The translations under genes and the position numbers were made by a program. A stretch of 64,000 nucleotides of DNA from Ignavibacteria bacterium (GTDB taxonomy: Bacteria > Bacteroidota > Ignavibacteria > Tepidaquicellales > Tepidaquicellaceae), in assembly GCA_016709315.1 (NCBI GenBank), contig JADJMZ010000005.1:434001-498000 (forward strand), in the 5' to 3' direction. Numbering within the stretch: the first letter of the stretch is position 1; every line of letters starts with the position of its first letter. Under the pieces are notes generated by a model. The model searched no databases. It was not told where the DNA came from and was given only the letters and a program-made list of their open reading frames with translations. Shown in pieces: positions 45,147 through 54,775 of the stretch.

Positions 45147-48100
45147 ATGGATGATAACTTAAATATTAACAGGCAGATAAACGATCCGAATATGATACTT
45201 GATATTTCGGCTAAAGAGAAACTCGAGCTGAAGACTCAGGAATTAATGCCTACCATAATTATCGGTCTGGGCGGAACAGGCAAGGAAGTGCTGCTGAGAA
45301 TCAGAAGACAATTCGTAGAAAAATATGGCGCGATTACCGAGTTTCCGATAATATCCTATCTCTACATTGACACTGATAATGCACCTTCTGAAGAGAGCGG
45401 TATAGCGAGAGAACGTGATTATCTGATAAACGAAATTGATTTTCAACCTTCCGAAAAGATTTTCCATCCGGTAAATCCATCTGATTATATTTACAGGATT
45501 CAGGATGTTCCTCATATTAAGGAATGGCTCAGCACTACAGGAGAAATCGCAAAGCTCGGTACTATGAATACCGGTGCAGGTCAGATAAGACCCGCTGCAA
45601 GACTTGCATTTTTTCATAATTATGATGAGATAGTTTCAAAACTTACCGCGTCTAAATCCAGGATCACTGATTCAAGATCAATCAATCAGGTAAAAGAGAT
45701 CCATAAAATCAAGAATGTTAATACAGATAAAATAAATGTTTACGTTGTTACTTCCGTAAGCGGCGGTACCGGCTCGGGAATGCTGCTTGATATGGGTTTC
45801 CTTATCAGAAGTATTTTCAGAAACCAGGCGGTATCGACATGCTATGTCGTGCTTCCGAAAATTTTTCAGTCTTACGGTAAGGAAAGGGTCTTTGCTAACG
45901 GTTATGCCGCATTGAAAGAATTTGAATATTATAATCTCAAAAATACTTTTGAAGTATCATGGAAAAAAAATGAACCGCATATTTTTCAGCCGGGAGTTTA
46001 TGACGATACTTATATAATTGACGGAGAAAATTCCAAGAACCTGTCTTTATCGGATCAGAATAACCGTGACATTTATAAAATGCTTGCTGATACTATTTTC
46101 AATGATTTTTCTAATTCTGATTTTGCAAATTACAAGAGAGGCGTAAGAGTAAATCTTGTGCAGTATAAACAGAGATTATGGCCTGATGATAACTCTGTAA
46201 CGGACAATACATATTCAAGAAAATATTCATCACTCGGTCAGGCGACTATTTCAATACCGGTTGACAGAATTATCATTTCATGCGCATATAAACTTTGCGA
46301 AGATATAATCAACTACTATCTTACTTACGCCGAAGGATCGCAGAGCGAAGTGGATAATTATCTTATTAGCGAGTTCCTGCCAGAACTCGGACTGCTCGAA
46401 TCAAAAAATAAGTTTCAGCTTCTTGACTCTCTTTATAAGAGCGGCGAGAAGACTTCAATTCAATCCAATGTAAAATCATTCCTTACTAATCTTCAGAATG
46501 ATCTTATCAGCGGTAAAAGAGGAAACAACTGGTCTTCATATCTGCTCGGTGAAAAAATGAAGTTCGACACTAATTTCAGGGATGATAATGATATAAACAG
46601 GCAGGGAATGTTTTTGTCTCAGATATTTTCCAACAGGACAAAAAATCTTCAGAATATTCTTGGTGACAGGGACAGGAATGTAATCGGCTTACTTGAGAGG
46701 AAGATCAATTCTCTTGTAAATGATTCCACCAGAGGCGTATTCTATGCTATTAATCTTCTGAAAAGACTTCAGTTCGTTCTTACTGACGGTAATTTCGACT
46801 ATATTCCGAAATACGAAAAAGAGATAAAGGATCTTCAGTCTGTCGTAACAAAGCTTGATGCGGAATTCAAAAGAAAGTTTCAGGAATTAAAAGAAGATGA
46901 AACAAGATCAAAACTGAATGTTCTCCGCAAATCCGCCATGACAGGGACTTTAGAGAAAGTGCTCGGCAACATGGAAGAATATTACAATACGCTTGTAAAA
47001 CTTAAGTCAAGATATTATGCAAGGGAAATTTGCTTAAGGATACTTGCTCTTATTGAAACAAAGGAAAAAACAGCAAATGATAAGATCATTTCTTCCGGTC
47101 TTATTTCCGATCTCAACAAACTTACAGGAAATCTTGGAGTTTTAAAAAATAATTTTCAGAAAAAATACAAATACTTTATTCAGAAACAGGAAACCAGTTT
47201 TAATCTTATGATTTACGATCCTGATGAAGTAAAGGATGTTTATTATACAAGGTACATAGGCACCGGACCGGCTTCTCAGGAAATTATTAAAAGTCTTTCC
47301 AATAAACTGCTGAAAGAACTCGGAGCATCGGATGTAACTGACATTGTTAATATATTAAGCGAAAGGGACGCTCAGATAATTGAAAACCGGATGCTTGCTT
47401 TTGCAAGGAAACAGTTCGAGAATTTAAGAGATGATTTTAACATAACGGATTTATTGTTTGATAAAGATGCTATAAGAAGCGAATCCAAAATCAGAGGAAT
47501 GTTTAATCAGGCATTTCCGTGGCTGCGGACAAGAGAAATTCCCGGCAGTTTTAAGCTTGACGAATCTGCAAAGAAATTTTATATCGGTATAAAAACTAAT
47601 ACATCATCCTTTAAAAAATTTCAGTCGCTCATTCAGTCAATAGCCGGCACAAATGTAGAGTTTAAGGATTCTGCGGATAATTCATCTATTACTTTTTATT
47701 CCGAATGGGCGGGATTTCCTTTGTTCTATTCATACACTATTGCCGAAGAGATGAAGCCGTATTACAAACAGCTTTCTCAGAATCACAATGTAGACCTTCA
47801 TATAAATAAAAATTATTTTATTTATCATGACATTATACCGCTTAACGACGAAGAAAAAATGAGACTTGATGAAGCTTATAAAGCGTATCTGCTCGGACTT
47901 ATATTCGGTGTCTTTGATATTATTCCTGAGACCGAGACTTCAAAAGCAATTTACAAATACACAAAGCAGGAAGGCATTACTGTAAAGCGAGTTGAACAGC
48001 TTGGAATAGAATCAAGACTTATAAACAGATTGTTTGAAGAGCAGGGAAAAGATTCTTTAAGATACCGGATACTAAAAGACGCTGAGACAGTTCAGAACCG

Positions 48101-48548
48101 TTTTTTTATTGCCGGAAGATTGACAGAGATGCTGGCACTCTATGAATATTATTACGATATTATTTATAAACCTCAGGAATTTGATGTTTCAGGACATGCA
48201 AAGACAAAGATTGAAACTTATCAGTTTAAAATACTCAGAAGTCTTGCAAAAGAAATTGAAGATAAGATCACATTAACTGAAAAAGATGTTTTTTCCGACA
48301 GAGTTATTTTCCTCAAAAATAATCCTGATGAAATTTCTGTTCTTGTCGGTGACGGCGAAAAAAGATCATTGAAAGTAAGCGAACTGCTAAGCGCTGAAAA
48401 TGAAATTAACACCGGGGATAAACCCGAAAACGGCAGAGAGAAATCAGTATCAATGAAAAAGCTCAGGGAATTCAAGGAAGCGCTTGATGACGGATTGATC
48501 TCAGCGGAAGAATATGAAAAAGCAAAAAAGGAATTTTTAAAAATTTAA
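45147..48548 (+). CDS. Large tubulin-like protein (Tubulin_2-type) with C-terminal SHOCT-like segment
   Basis: The 1133-aa protein opens with a tubulin/FtsZ-like GTP-binding domain: IIIGLGGTGKEVL (residues 37-49), LYIDTDN, GQIRPAARL, and the tubulin signature SGGTGSGM at 205-212. It resembles the Tubulin_2 (pfam13809) group and is not FtsZ, being three times longer. The middle is helical with no recognised domain, and the last ~32 residues look like a SHOCT segment (LREFKEALDDGLISAEEYEK). No membrane segment is seen. Whether it polymerises or works with partners is unknown; typical VWA-type partners are absent. FmdB follows 9 nt later. Confidence 0.85.
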   Translation: MDDNLNINRQINDPNMILDISAKEKLELKTQELMPTIIIGLGGTGKEVLLRIRRQFVEKYGAITEFPIISYLYIDTDNAPSEESGIARERDYLINEIDFQPSEKIFHPVNPSDYIYRIQDVPHIKEWLSTTGEIAKLGTMNTGAGQIRPAARLAFFHNYDEIVSKLTASKSRITDSRSINQVKEIHKIKNVNTDKINVYVVTSVSGGTGSGMLLDMGFLIRSIFRNQAVSTCYVVLPKIFQSYGKERVFANGYAALKEFEYYNLKNTFEVSWKKNEPHIFQPGVYDDTYIIDGENSKNLSLSDQNNRDIYKMLADTIFNDFSNSDFANYKRGVRVNLVQYKQRLWPDDNSVTDNTYSRKYSSLGQATISIPVDRIIISCAYKLCEDIINYYLTYAEGSQSEVDNYLISEFLPELGLLESKNKFQLLDSLYKSGEKTSIQSNVKSFLTNLQNDLISGKRGNNWSSYLLGEKMKFDTNFRDDNDINRQGMFLSQIFSNRTKNLQNILGDRDRNVIGLLERKINSLVNDSTRGVFYAINLLKRLQFVLTDGNFDYIPKYEKEIKDLQSVVTKLDAEFKRKFQELKEDETRSKLNVLRKSAMTGTLEKVLGNMEEYYNTLVKLKSRYYAREICLRILALIETKEKTANDKIISSGLISDLNKLTGNLGVLKNNFQKKYKYFIQKQETSFNLMIYDPDEVKDVYYTRYIGTGPASQEIIKSLSNKLLKELGASDVTDIVNILSERDAQIIENRMLAFARKQFENLRDDFNITDLLFDKDAIRSESKIRGMFNQAFPWLRTREIPGSFKLDESAKKFYIGIKTNTSSFKKFQSLIQSIAGTNVEFKDSADNSSITFYSEWAGFPLFYSYTIAEEMKPYYKQLSQNHNVDLHINKNYFIYHDIIPLNDEEKMRLDEAYKAYLLGLIFGVFDIIPETETSKAIYKYTKQEGITVKRVEQLGIESRLINRLFEEQGKDSLRYRILKDAETVQNRFFIAGRLTEMLALYEYYYDIIYKPQEFDVSGHAKTKIETYQFKILRSLAKEIEDKITLTEKDVFSDRVIFLKNNPDEISVLVGDGEKRSLKVSELLSAENEINTGDKPENGREKSVSMKKLREFKEALDDGLISAEEYEKAKKEFLKI

Positions 48549-48557
48549 TTTTTTCAA

Positions 48558-48941
48558 ATGCCTAATTACGATTACAAATGTGATAACTGCGGTTTTGAGT
48601 TTGAGATCTTTCAATCAATGAAAGATGATAAACTTACAAAATGTCCTGAATGCAAAAAAAATAAATTGGTAAGATTGATAGGAAGCGGAGGCGGATTAAT
48701 TTTTAAAGGATCTGGATTCTATCTTACCGATTATAAGAACAAATCCTCTGAAACTGCTGTCTCAGGAAGCCCTGTTAAAGAGACTTCAGGGGATGTTTCT
48801 TCAAAAGAAGATTCGTCAAAGAAACCAGCTTCAGAGCCAAAAACTTCGAAAACGGAAAATAAGAATTCGGATAAAAGTAATTCTGAAAAAAAAGTTACAG
48901 AAAAGAAAAGTCCGGACAGTAAAGTCTCAGATAAAAAGTAG
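48558..48941 (+). CDS. FmdB family zinc-ribbon protein with Lys/Ser tail
   Basis: The 127-aa protein starts with the FmdB zinc ribbon: MPNYDYKCDNCGFEFE, followed by KCPECKK, giving four cysteines in two CxxC pairs. The rest, from about residue 58, is a low-complexity tail of Lys, Ser, Glu and Thr, similar in composition to the insertion in SecD. The family is thought to bind zinc and perhaps nucleic acid; function is not known. It lies 9 nt after the tubulin-like gene, so probably in one transcript. Confidence 0.82.
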   Translation: MPNYDYKCDNCGFEFEIFQSMKDDKLTKCPECKKNKLVRLIGSGGGLIFKGSGFYLTDYKNKSSETAVSGSPVKETSGDVSSKEDSSKKPASEPKTSKTENKNSDKSNSEKKVTEKKSPDSKVSDKK

Positions 48942-48950
48942 TATAACCGG

Positions 48951-49697
48951 TTACGTTTTATTAAGGAGATATCTGTCAAGATTAAAGTTCTCACCGAGGT
49001 AAAGTTTTTTAACCATCTCATCATTTGCAAGCTCATCAGCACTGCCGGATCTGAAAATTTTCCCGTCAATCAAAATGTAAGCCCGGTCAACAATAGATAA
49101 TGTTTCATGCACATTATGATCTGTAATAAGGACACCGATGCCTTTACTTTTTAAAGCTGCAACTATTTTCATGATTTCTTCAGAAGCAATCGGATCAATT
49201 CCTGCAAAAGATTCATCTAATAAAATAAATTTTGGATCTATAGCAAGACACCGGGCAATTTCAGTTCTTCTCCTTTCTCCGCCGGACAGAGTATAACCTT
49301 TCGAATCCCGGATCTTTGAAATATGAAAATCATTTAAAAGAGTTTCGCATTTTTCTTCTTTTTCCTTTTTATCAAGATCCATGAACTGAAGAATTGACAT
49401 TATATTTTCTCTTACAGTCATTTTTCTGAATACAGAAGCTTCCTGCGGAAGATAACCGATACCCAGCCGGGCTCTTTTGTACATGGGAAGTTTTGTGATA
49501 TTATCCCTGTCAAACTCTATTTCACCTTCATCAGGTCTGATCATACCGCAGATCATATAAAATGTTGTTGTCTTGCCGGCGCCGTTTGGTCCGAGCAATC
49601 CTACAATCTCACCCTGTTTAAGCTCAAGCGAAACATTATTAACAACGCAGCGCTTTCCGTATTCTTTTACTATGTTGGATACTTTTAACCGGCTCAA
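48951..49697 (-). CDS. lptB: LPS export ABC transporter ATPase LptB
   Basis: LptB hydrolyses ATP to extract LPS from the inner membrane with LptFG. The 248-aa protein has Walker A GPNGAGKT at about 36-43, the Q-loop GYLPQEASVFRKMTVREN, the signature LSGGERRR and Walker B FILLDESFAGIDP. The LPQEASVFRKLTV-like block distinguishes LptB from general ABC proteins. It lies 14 nt downstream of pdxJ. It converges with the FmdB gene, 9 nt apart. Confidence 0.93.
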   Translation of the reverse strand: MSRLKVSNIVKEYGKRCVVNNVSLELKQGEIVGLLGPNGAGKTTTFYMICGMIRPDEGEIEFDRDNITKLPMYKRARLGIGYLPQEASVFRKMTVRENIMSILQFMDLDKKEKEEKCETLLNDFHISKIRDSKGYTLSGGERRRTEIARCLAIDPKFILLDESFAGIDPIASEEIMKIVAALKSKGIGVLITDHNVHETLSIVDRAYILIDGKIFRSGSADELANDEMVKKLYLGENFNLDRYLLNKT

Positions 49698-49711
49698 GAT
49701 TTTAATTTAAT

Positions 49712-50437
49712 TCAACTGTTTTTACTGAGAATAGAAAGCATATCTTCGACTGCTTTTTGCAAACCTGTGAAAACTGATCTTGCAATAAGAGAATGTCCGA
49801 TGCTTACTTCCCTTATCTCAGGTATGTTCAGGACAGGAAAAATATTATTGTAATTCAGCCCGTGTCCTGCTGTAACGATAAGCCCGAGTTCGGAAGCCAT
49901 TCTTGCAGTTACTGCAATTTTACTTAGTTCATTTATCTGATCTTTTTCAGTTCTGGTATTTGCATATTTCCCCGTATGAATTTCAATTATATCTGCATTA
50001 AGCTCTACTGAAAGGTCTATGTTTGCCGGTTCAGGATCAATAAATAAGCTAACCTGTATTTCCTTTGACTGAAGTTCTTTAATAAATTCTTCATACCTTT
50101 TTTTATCCTGAGAAATATTTAATCCCCCTTCAGTTGTCAGTTCTTTTCTTTTTTCCGGAACTAATGTAACAATATCAGGAAGTATATCAAAAGCAATCTT
50201 AAGCATTTCATCAGTAGCAGCCATTTCAAGATCCAATTTTGTCTTTACCAGATCACGGAGCAATCTTACATCACGGTCATTTATGTGCCTTCTGTCTTCT
50301 CTTAGATGGCATACAATGCCTTCTGCGCCTGCAAGTTCGCATATTACCGCAGCAGCAACAGGGTCGGGTTCATTTTCGCCTCTTGCTTCCCTCAGAGTCG
50401 CTACATGGTCAATGTTAACAGCTAATTTCATGAGCAA
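49712..50437 (-). CDS. pdxJ: Pyridoxine 5'-phosphate synthase
   Basis: PdxJ condenses 1-deoxyxylulose 5-phosphate with 3-amino-2-oxopropyl phosphate to make pyridoxine phosphate. The 241-aa length matches. It has VNIDHVATLREARGENEPDPV at the N-terminus, CHLREDRRHINDRD with catalytic histidines, and GHGLNYNN with SIGHSLIARSVF near the C-terminus. It precedes lptB by 14 nt on the minus strand. Confidence 0.95.
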   Translation of the reverse strand: MLMKLAVNIDHVATLREARGENEPDPVAAAVICELAGAEGIVCHLREDRRHINDRDVRLLRDLVKTKLDLEMAATDEMLKIAFDILPDIVTLVPEKRKELTTEGGLNISQDKKRYEEFIKELQSKEIQVSLFIDPEPANIDLSVELNADIIEIHTGKYANTRTEKDQINELSKIAVTARMASELGLIVTAGHGLNYNNIFPVLNIPEIREVSIGHSLIARSVFTGLQKAVEDMLSILSKNS

Positions 50438-50530
50438 ATATATTTTTGATTTTATAAAAAAGAAATAATCGTCTGTCTAAAATAATGAATACAGTCCAGA
50501 TTAAAAATCACTAACTAAAATTATAATTAA

Positions 50531-51301
50531 TTAAAAAAATAAATTATAAAAATCCGATAAACCAATTCCATAAATATTATTAACAGATCTTAAAATTGAG
50601 ATGCCGTCAATAGAAAACATGACAAGCCAGTGCAAAATCCAACTGTAAATAAATGAGCGGCTTCTTAATGCCTGCACTCCGAGTATCAGTCCGGCAAAAA
50701 TCGAAGCAAACAGCTCTATCTCCGGCTTTCCTTTATGCAAAATAAAAAAAGGTATCATCTGAATAAATACAGAATAATATCCGAATTTATCCTTTAATCC
50801 GAAAAGCATATATCCTCTCCAGAAAAATTCCCATCCAAGCATATATACAAGCACGCATAGTTCATATAAAATAAATATTGTGAAATTTTCTTTAACCTTC
50901 GGTCCACCCTGGGGATAAGTTGCAGCAAATGTTTGCGAACCGGAAACAATCCACACAGTTATAAACATCACAGTAACAAATATTACTGAGGTTATTATAC
51001 CGAATTTCTTATCACCTAAAGAAAATCCGTACTCTGAAAGATTTTCCCTGAATATTAATTTCACTGAGAGTACCGGAAGAATAAACATTAAACTTCCGTC
51101 GGTCAAGAACCAGTATATCCGGGAAAGAAATCTGTCTCTGCTGAAATTTTCGTAATAGAAATTCGGAGATGCTATAACAATAGAAAGAAAAGTTATGAAT
51201 GCAACTGAAAGAAATATGTAAGTTACTTTGAAGTTTAATTTTCTTACTTCAGCAGTCAGTGATTTATATTCACATGATAAATAATTAAGCAGGTTTGTCA
51301 T
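50531..51301 (-). CDS. CPBP family intramembrane metalloprotease
   Basis: This 256-aa protein has seven or so hydrophobic segments and the CPBP (CAAX protease / bacteriocin-processing) motifs: the EFFWRGYML form of the EExxxR motif, where the second Glu is replaced by Phe, FFILHKGKPE with one histidine, and ILHWLVM with another. It is probably an inner-membrane protease; the substrate is unknown. The variant first motif makes activity less certain. Its start overlaps the upstream YbbR gene by 4 nt, so it is co-translated. Confidence 0.82.
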   Translation of the reverse strand: MTNLLNYLSCEYKSLTAEVRKLNFKVTYIFLSVAFITFLSIVIASPNFYYENFSRDRFLSRIYWFLTDGSLMFILPVLSVKLIFRENLSEYGFSLGDKKFGIITSVIFVTVMFITVWIVSGSQTFAATYPQGGPKVKENFTIFILYELCVLVYMLGWEFFWRGYMLFGLKDKFGYYSVFIQMIPFFILHKGKPEIELFASIFAGLILGVQALRSRSFIYSWILHWLVMFSIDGISILRSVNNIYGIGLSDFYNLFF

Positions 51302-52219
51302 TGCAGTTTATTCTTAATAATATACTGAAGTTTCTGAGGTTCTATTTTCAATAAATTCAATTCCTCCGGGATATTTACTTCCGGGATAATAAATCCCAGT
51401 GTATCACTTTCGATAAGGTTAAATTCCACATTCACATTAATGTCAGACATGGATATCTGCGAAAGCTGTTCCACTCCGCCTCTTACTGATAAACTAACTT
51501 TTGGCGGAATGAGCAGAACTTCCTTGTCTTCAGGAATATTAATAATATTCACAGCAACATCTTCAAAGCTCTTTTCCGCTGACAGCTCGACTTTGTAGTA
51601 AAAGCTTATCTGAGAAGGATTAATTTTAATAATATTCGAAAGAGTATCTTTTAATTTAATTACTCCTGCGATATCAGAATTAACATTGTTAAAATATTTT
51701 GATTCTGTTTGAATAGACTTGATCTTATTAACAAGGTAAGAAGATCCCTGTAATACTGACAGAATCCGGAGTTAATACGGGATCTCCTATTATACTGTAA
51801 CCTTCTTTGAGATTGACAACAATATTATTTTTTACAGGAATGGTTTTGCCTGATACTTTATCAAAACTTATACTGATAGTATCAGGGTTGATTTTAATGA
51901 CGGATAAATTCGGCTGAAGATTCAGTCTTTCATTTACAAATTGTTCGGAAATAATCCTTGTATCTTTTTTAAGTTTGGAAATATCCAGTGAATACTTCAG
52001 ATTTTTGGAAATCATCAGACTGATCAGATCCCAGCCTTTGCCACGTACTGTTACATCTATTGAATTTGGTATTTCCTCTGAAAGCGCCTGTGATTTTGAA
52101 GACTGAATTTCCACAGGGATTATCAGATCAATTGAATAACTTGAATTTAAATTTATATACATCCATAAAGCCAGACCAAAGACAAATGATAATATTAATA
52201 TTAAATAGTTTTTCTGCAT
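51298..52219 (-). CDS. YbbR-like domain protein, one frameshift as sequenced
   Basis: The frame from ATG at 52219 encodes a membrane anchor (about residues 5-23) and YbbR-type beta repeats, ending at a premature stop at 51728. An extra G in the GGG run (complement of 51746-51748) is the cause: omitting one base continues in frame as SSYLVNKIKSI and onward to a normal end at 51298, where the CPBP start overlaps. The restored protein is about 305 aa, with four YbbR-like repeats. YbbR proteins are membrane-linked and often adjoin cyclic-dinucleotide synthesis genes, but none is here. A sequence error is the simplest explanation. Confidence 0.82.
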
Positions 52220-52229
52220 TTCAAAGAGA

Positions 52230-53603
52230 TCAGTTAGTTAATTCTTTTTCCCAGTTAGGATTCTGAAGTTCGTTTCTCAAAGTACTGTGAACAAGATCAT
52301 AAACTCCTGTTGCCTGATCCCTTTCGACAAAAACGCATTGTGCGCCTCCTTCAACCGAATCATATTTCCATATTTCATAGCTCTTTGTGGTTATCTGAAA
52401 CGGATACCTTTCAATGTCATCCGGCTTCCCGTAAATAATCAAAATTCTTCCTCTGTCAGTTTTCCAGCCTTCTCTGTATGATCCTTTAAAACTCTTATTC
52501 GCTTCATTTATTTTCTTAAAATAATTTACTTTGTATTCATTTACTGCTGAAGAAGGATTATTATCTCTTGACTTCCAGAATTCAAACATAAATTTTCTTT
52601 TATCTTCAAGTTTGTTCAGATTTTTATAACTTTTAGTTTCTTTATCAGTTCTGATATACACCGAAAGATCAAATTCTCTGTCAAGATCTTCTTCCTTCAT
52701 TTGAGCATACACGCTTGTCAGAAAATTCTGAGGTGTGTTGCCAGTATTATCAGCTTTATTATCATTAAGCTTATACACAAATATTTTTTTTTCTTTTGAA
52801 TCTATAACATTATTAAGCTGATTCGCCAGTAATACTTCCAGAAAGTAAATTCCTGAGTGCAAAGTATCTATTCCGATTGTACCGTATTCTGCAATTGAGC
52901 CGTTACTGGGCTTGATACTTTTTTGTGAAGTAAAAATTAAATTTTTATTTATGTCATAAATTCTTTTTTCAATAAAATAGCTGCTGTCAAGACTGAGATT
53001 GTACAGCTCAAAATAGAAGTAAACTGTTTTCAGACTACTGCCAAACAACGCGGAAGGATTGGGTATTACTATAAGAGTATTTTTATAAAAACTGTTTTCC
53101 TGATCTGAAGATTTTTTAATCTCCGAAGCAATTTCAAGATCGCTCATTTTCATTCCGCTGATGTTTTCCGGGATGGATAAGGGATATCTTAGCGTATCCG
53201 AATTAACAACATTATTAAAATCCGAACCGGTTATCTCGATTATATATTCACCGCTCTGAATTGAAATGTTTAGCTGTCCGATTAAATTTTTCTTTAACTC
53301 TGATCCGGAAGTATCTTTCACAGCAGAGTTAGTGTTATACTGACGGTCAAACACAATCTGATTTCCATTTTTCCCGGAGATTTTTATGCCAATCGTCACA
53401 TTAGCTTTATACTCACCGTTATTAAAACTATAATTAAGCGACTTCATGTAAAACGAATAATATATTTCCAGCAAAGCTTTATTGTCGCTTCCTTTATAGA
53501 TTGCATAATCCGCATTGAACTGAAAAGAATCTTCGCTATATCCATTTTTAAAACTAATTGCAGCGAAAGCAATTAGTAATAAAATAAATCTTCTTAATTT
53601 CAT
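52230..53603 (-). CDS. GWxTD domain-containing secreted protein
   Basis: This 457-aa protein has a signal peptide (about residues 1-23), mixed beta region, and near the C-terminus (about 379-398) the GWxTD signature, here GWKTDRGRILIIYGKPDDIE. The domain is found in Bacteroidetes/Ignavibacteria-type secreted proteins of unknown role, often near envelope genes. It lies 11 nt upstream of the YbbR gene on the same strand and after the PorV gene, separated from that by a terminator hairpin. Confidence 0.85.
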   Translation of the reverse strand: MKLRRFILLLIAFAAISFKNGYSEDSFQFNADYAIYKGSDNKALLEIYYSFYMKSLNYSFNNGEYKANVTIGIKISGKNGNQIVFDRQYNTNSAVKDTSGSELKKNLIGQLNISIQSGEYIIEITGSDFNNVVNSDTLRYPLSIPENISGMKMSDLEIASEIKKSSDQENSFYKNTLIVIPNPSALFGSSLKTVYFYFELYNLSLDSSYFIEKRIYDINKNLIFTSQKSIKPSNGSIAEYGTIGIDTLHSGIYFLEVLLANQLNNVIDSKEKKIFVYKLNDNKADNTGNTPQNFLTSVYAQMKEEDLDREFDLSVYIRTDKETKSYKNLNKLEDKRKFMFEFWKSRDNNPSSAVNEYKVNYFKKINEANKSFKGSYREGWKTDRGRILIIYGKPDDIERYPFQITTKSYEIWKYDSVEGGAQCVFVERDQATGVYDLVHSTLRNELQNPNWEKELTN

Positions 53604-53630
53604 AATAAATATTTTTGAAATTGAAAAATA

Positions 53631-53666
53631 AAAAAAGGCAATTCTTAAATAAGAATTACCTTTTTT
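53631..53666 (-). terminator. Terminator after the PorV gene
   Basis: A 16-bp stem with one mismatch (53631-53646 with 53651-53666) around a 4-nt loop sits 24 nt after the PorV stop on the minus strand. It is bordered by T-rich sequence on the outgoing side, so it should work as an intrinsic terminator for the receptor/T9SS/PorV group. Confidence 0.75.
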
Positions 53667-53689
53667 AAATTAAGATAAAAATTAATTAC

Positions 53690-54715
53690 CTAAAATCCCA
53701 GGTTGAAAGTAAAAAACTGGTTGGTAGAATTGAAAGCTGATTGATCTACAATTCTGTAAGCATAGTCAAATCCTAAATTTACTCCGCCTACAGGATATCT
53801 CAATCCAATACCGAATGAAGGACCAAACATTGCTTCATCTTCTTCCTTATCAGGCAGTACTTTTAAAGATCCTCTTAAGAAAAGGTAATTATTATAATTG
53901 TATTCAAGACCGAACTTGTATTCATCGCTGGCATAAGATGAATTCATGAACGTAGTAGATAAATTCACGAAATTGTTTTTGTTAAAGTCCGCTCTGTAAG
54001 ATAATCCTATTTCAAGATTTGTAGGTAATTCGGATTCCTGAAGCGTAACTCTTCTTACAACATTAACACCGTTTTCTACGAAAGTTCTGTCGAGTCCCGG
54101 ACCGTCAAATTTCATTCTTGGTCCTAAGTTCTTCAATGCAATACCAAACATAATTCCGCTTTTACCGGCGATATATTGAAGACCGAAATCAAAAGCAAAA
54201 CCAGTTGCGCTTACATTAGCAATATTCTCACTAATGTATTTTATATTTGTGCCGAAGTTAATTTTATCAGTCATCGCACGGGCAAAACTTAAATTTCCAA
54301 TTATATAAGTAGGTTTGAAAGTTTCGCCGGTACCTTCGGGCGCAAAAACAGTTGTTACAAGCTCAGGATCACCAAAATTCAGATTTTTAATTGAAAATCC
54401 TAAGACGCCAATATTAGTAAGTTTTACAGCGCCACCAGCGTATTGAACGCTCATGTCAGCAATGTAATTCATATAAGAAAACATAGCTTCGCCTGTTTTC
54501 GAATTAATCTTTGCGAGTCCTGCAGGATTCCAGTACATTGATTCAATACCGGTAGTGCTGGCAAGATTTGATCCCTGTAAAGATGTTCCGATAGAGCCCA
54601 CCGGAATTAATAGTTCATCAGCTGCATTAAGACCAAGTTTATTTCTTGGTCCTGAATAAGATAGCGATGAAATAAATATTGTTACAAATAATATTAGTAT
54701 ATATTTTTTAAGCAT
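53690..54715 (-). CDS. PorV/PorQ family outer-membrane protein
   Basis: This 341-aa protein has a signal peptide (about residues 1-20), then a repeated beta-strand pattern typical of a beta-barrel. GIESMYWNPAGLAKI near residue 56 is the diagnostic PorV/PorQ N-terminal block, and the C-terminal FFTFNLGF ends in an aromatic residue as barrels do. PorV shuttles T9SS cargo; this could serve the cargo encoded next to it. An AAGGAG ribosome site precedes the ATG. A strong hairpin lies in its leader. Confidence 0.85.
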   Translation of the reverse strand: MLKKYILILFVTIFISSLSYSGPRNKLGLNAADELLIPVGSIGTSLQGSNLASTTGIESMYWNPAGLAKINSKTGEAMFSYMNYIADMSVQYAGGAVKLTNIGVLGFSIKNLNFGDPELVTTVFAPEGTGETFKPTYIIGNLSFARAMTDKINFGTNIKYISENIANVSATGFAFDFGLQYIAGKSGIMFGIALKNLGPRMKFDGPGLDRTFVENGVNVVRRVTLQESELPTNLEIGLSYRADFNKNNFVNLSTTFMNSSYASDEYKFGLEYNYNNYLFLRGSLKVLPDKEEDEAMFGPSFGIGLRYPVGGVNLGFDYAYRIVDQSAFNSTNQFFTFNLGF

Positions 54716-54740
54716 TTTAAATTCTCCTTATTTTAAGTTA

Positions 54741-54768
54741 GAGATCCGGGCTTAAAAACCCGGATCTC
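54741..54768 (-). other. Perfect GC-rich hairpin in the PorV leader
   Basis: Arms GAGATCCGGG (54741-54750) and CCCGGATCTC (54759-54768) form a 10-bp perfect stem with an 8-nt loop. It lies between the stop of the 1184-aa gene and the PorV ribosome site. No T-run follows, so it may serve as an mRNA stability or attenuation element rather than a terminator. Confidence 0.6.
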
Positions 54769-54775
54769 AGAAATA

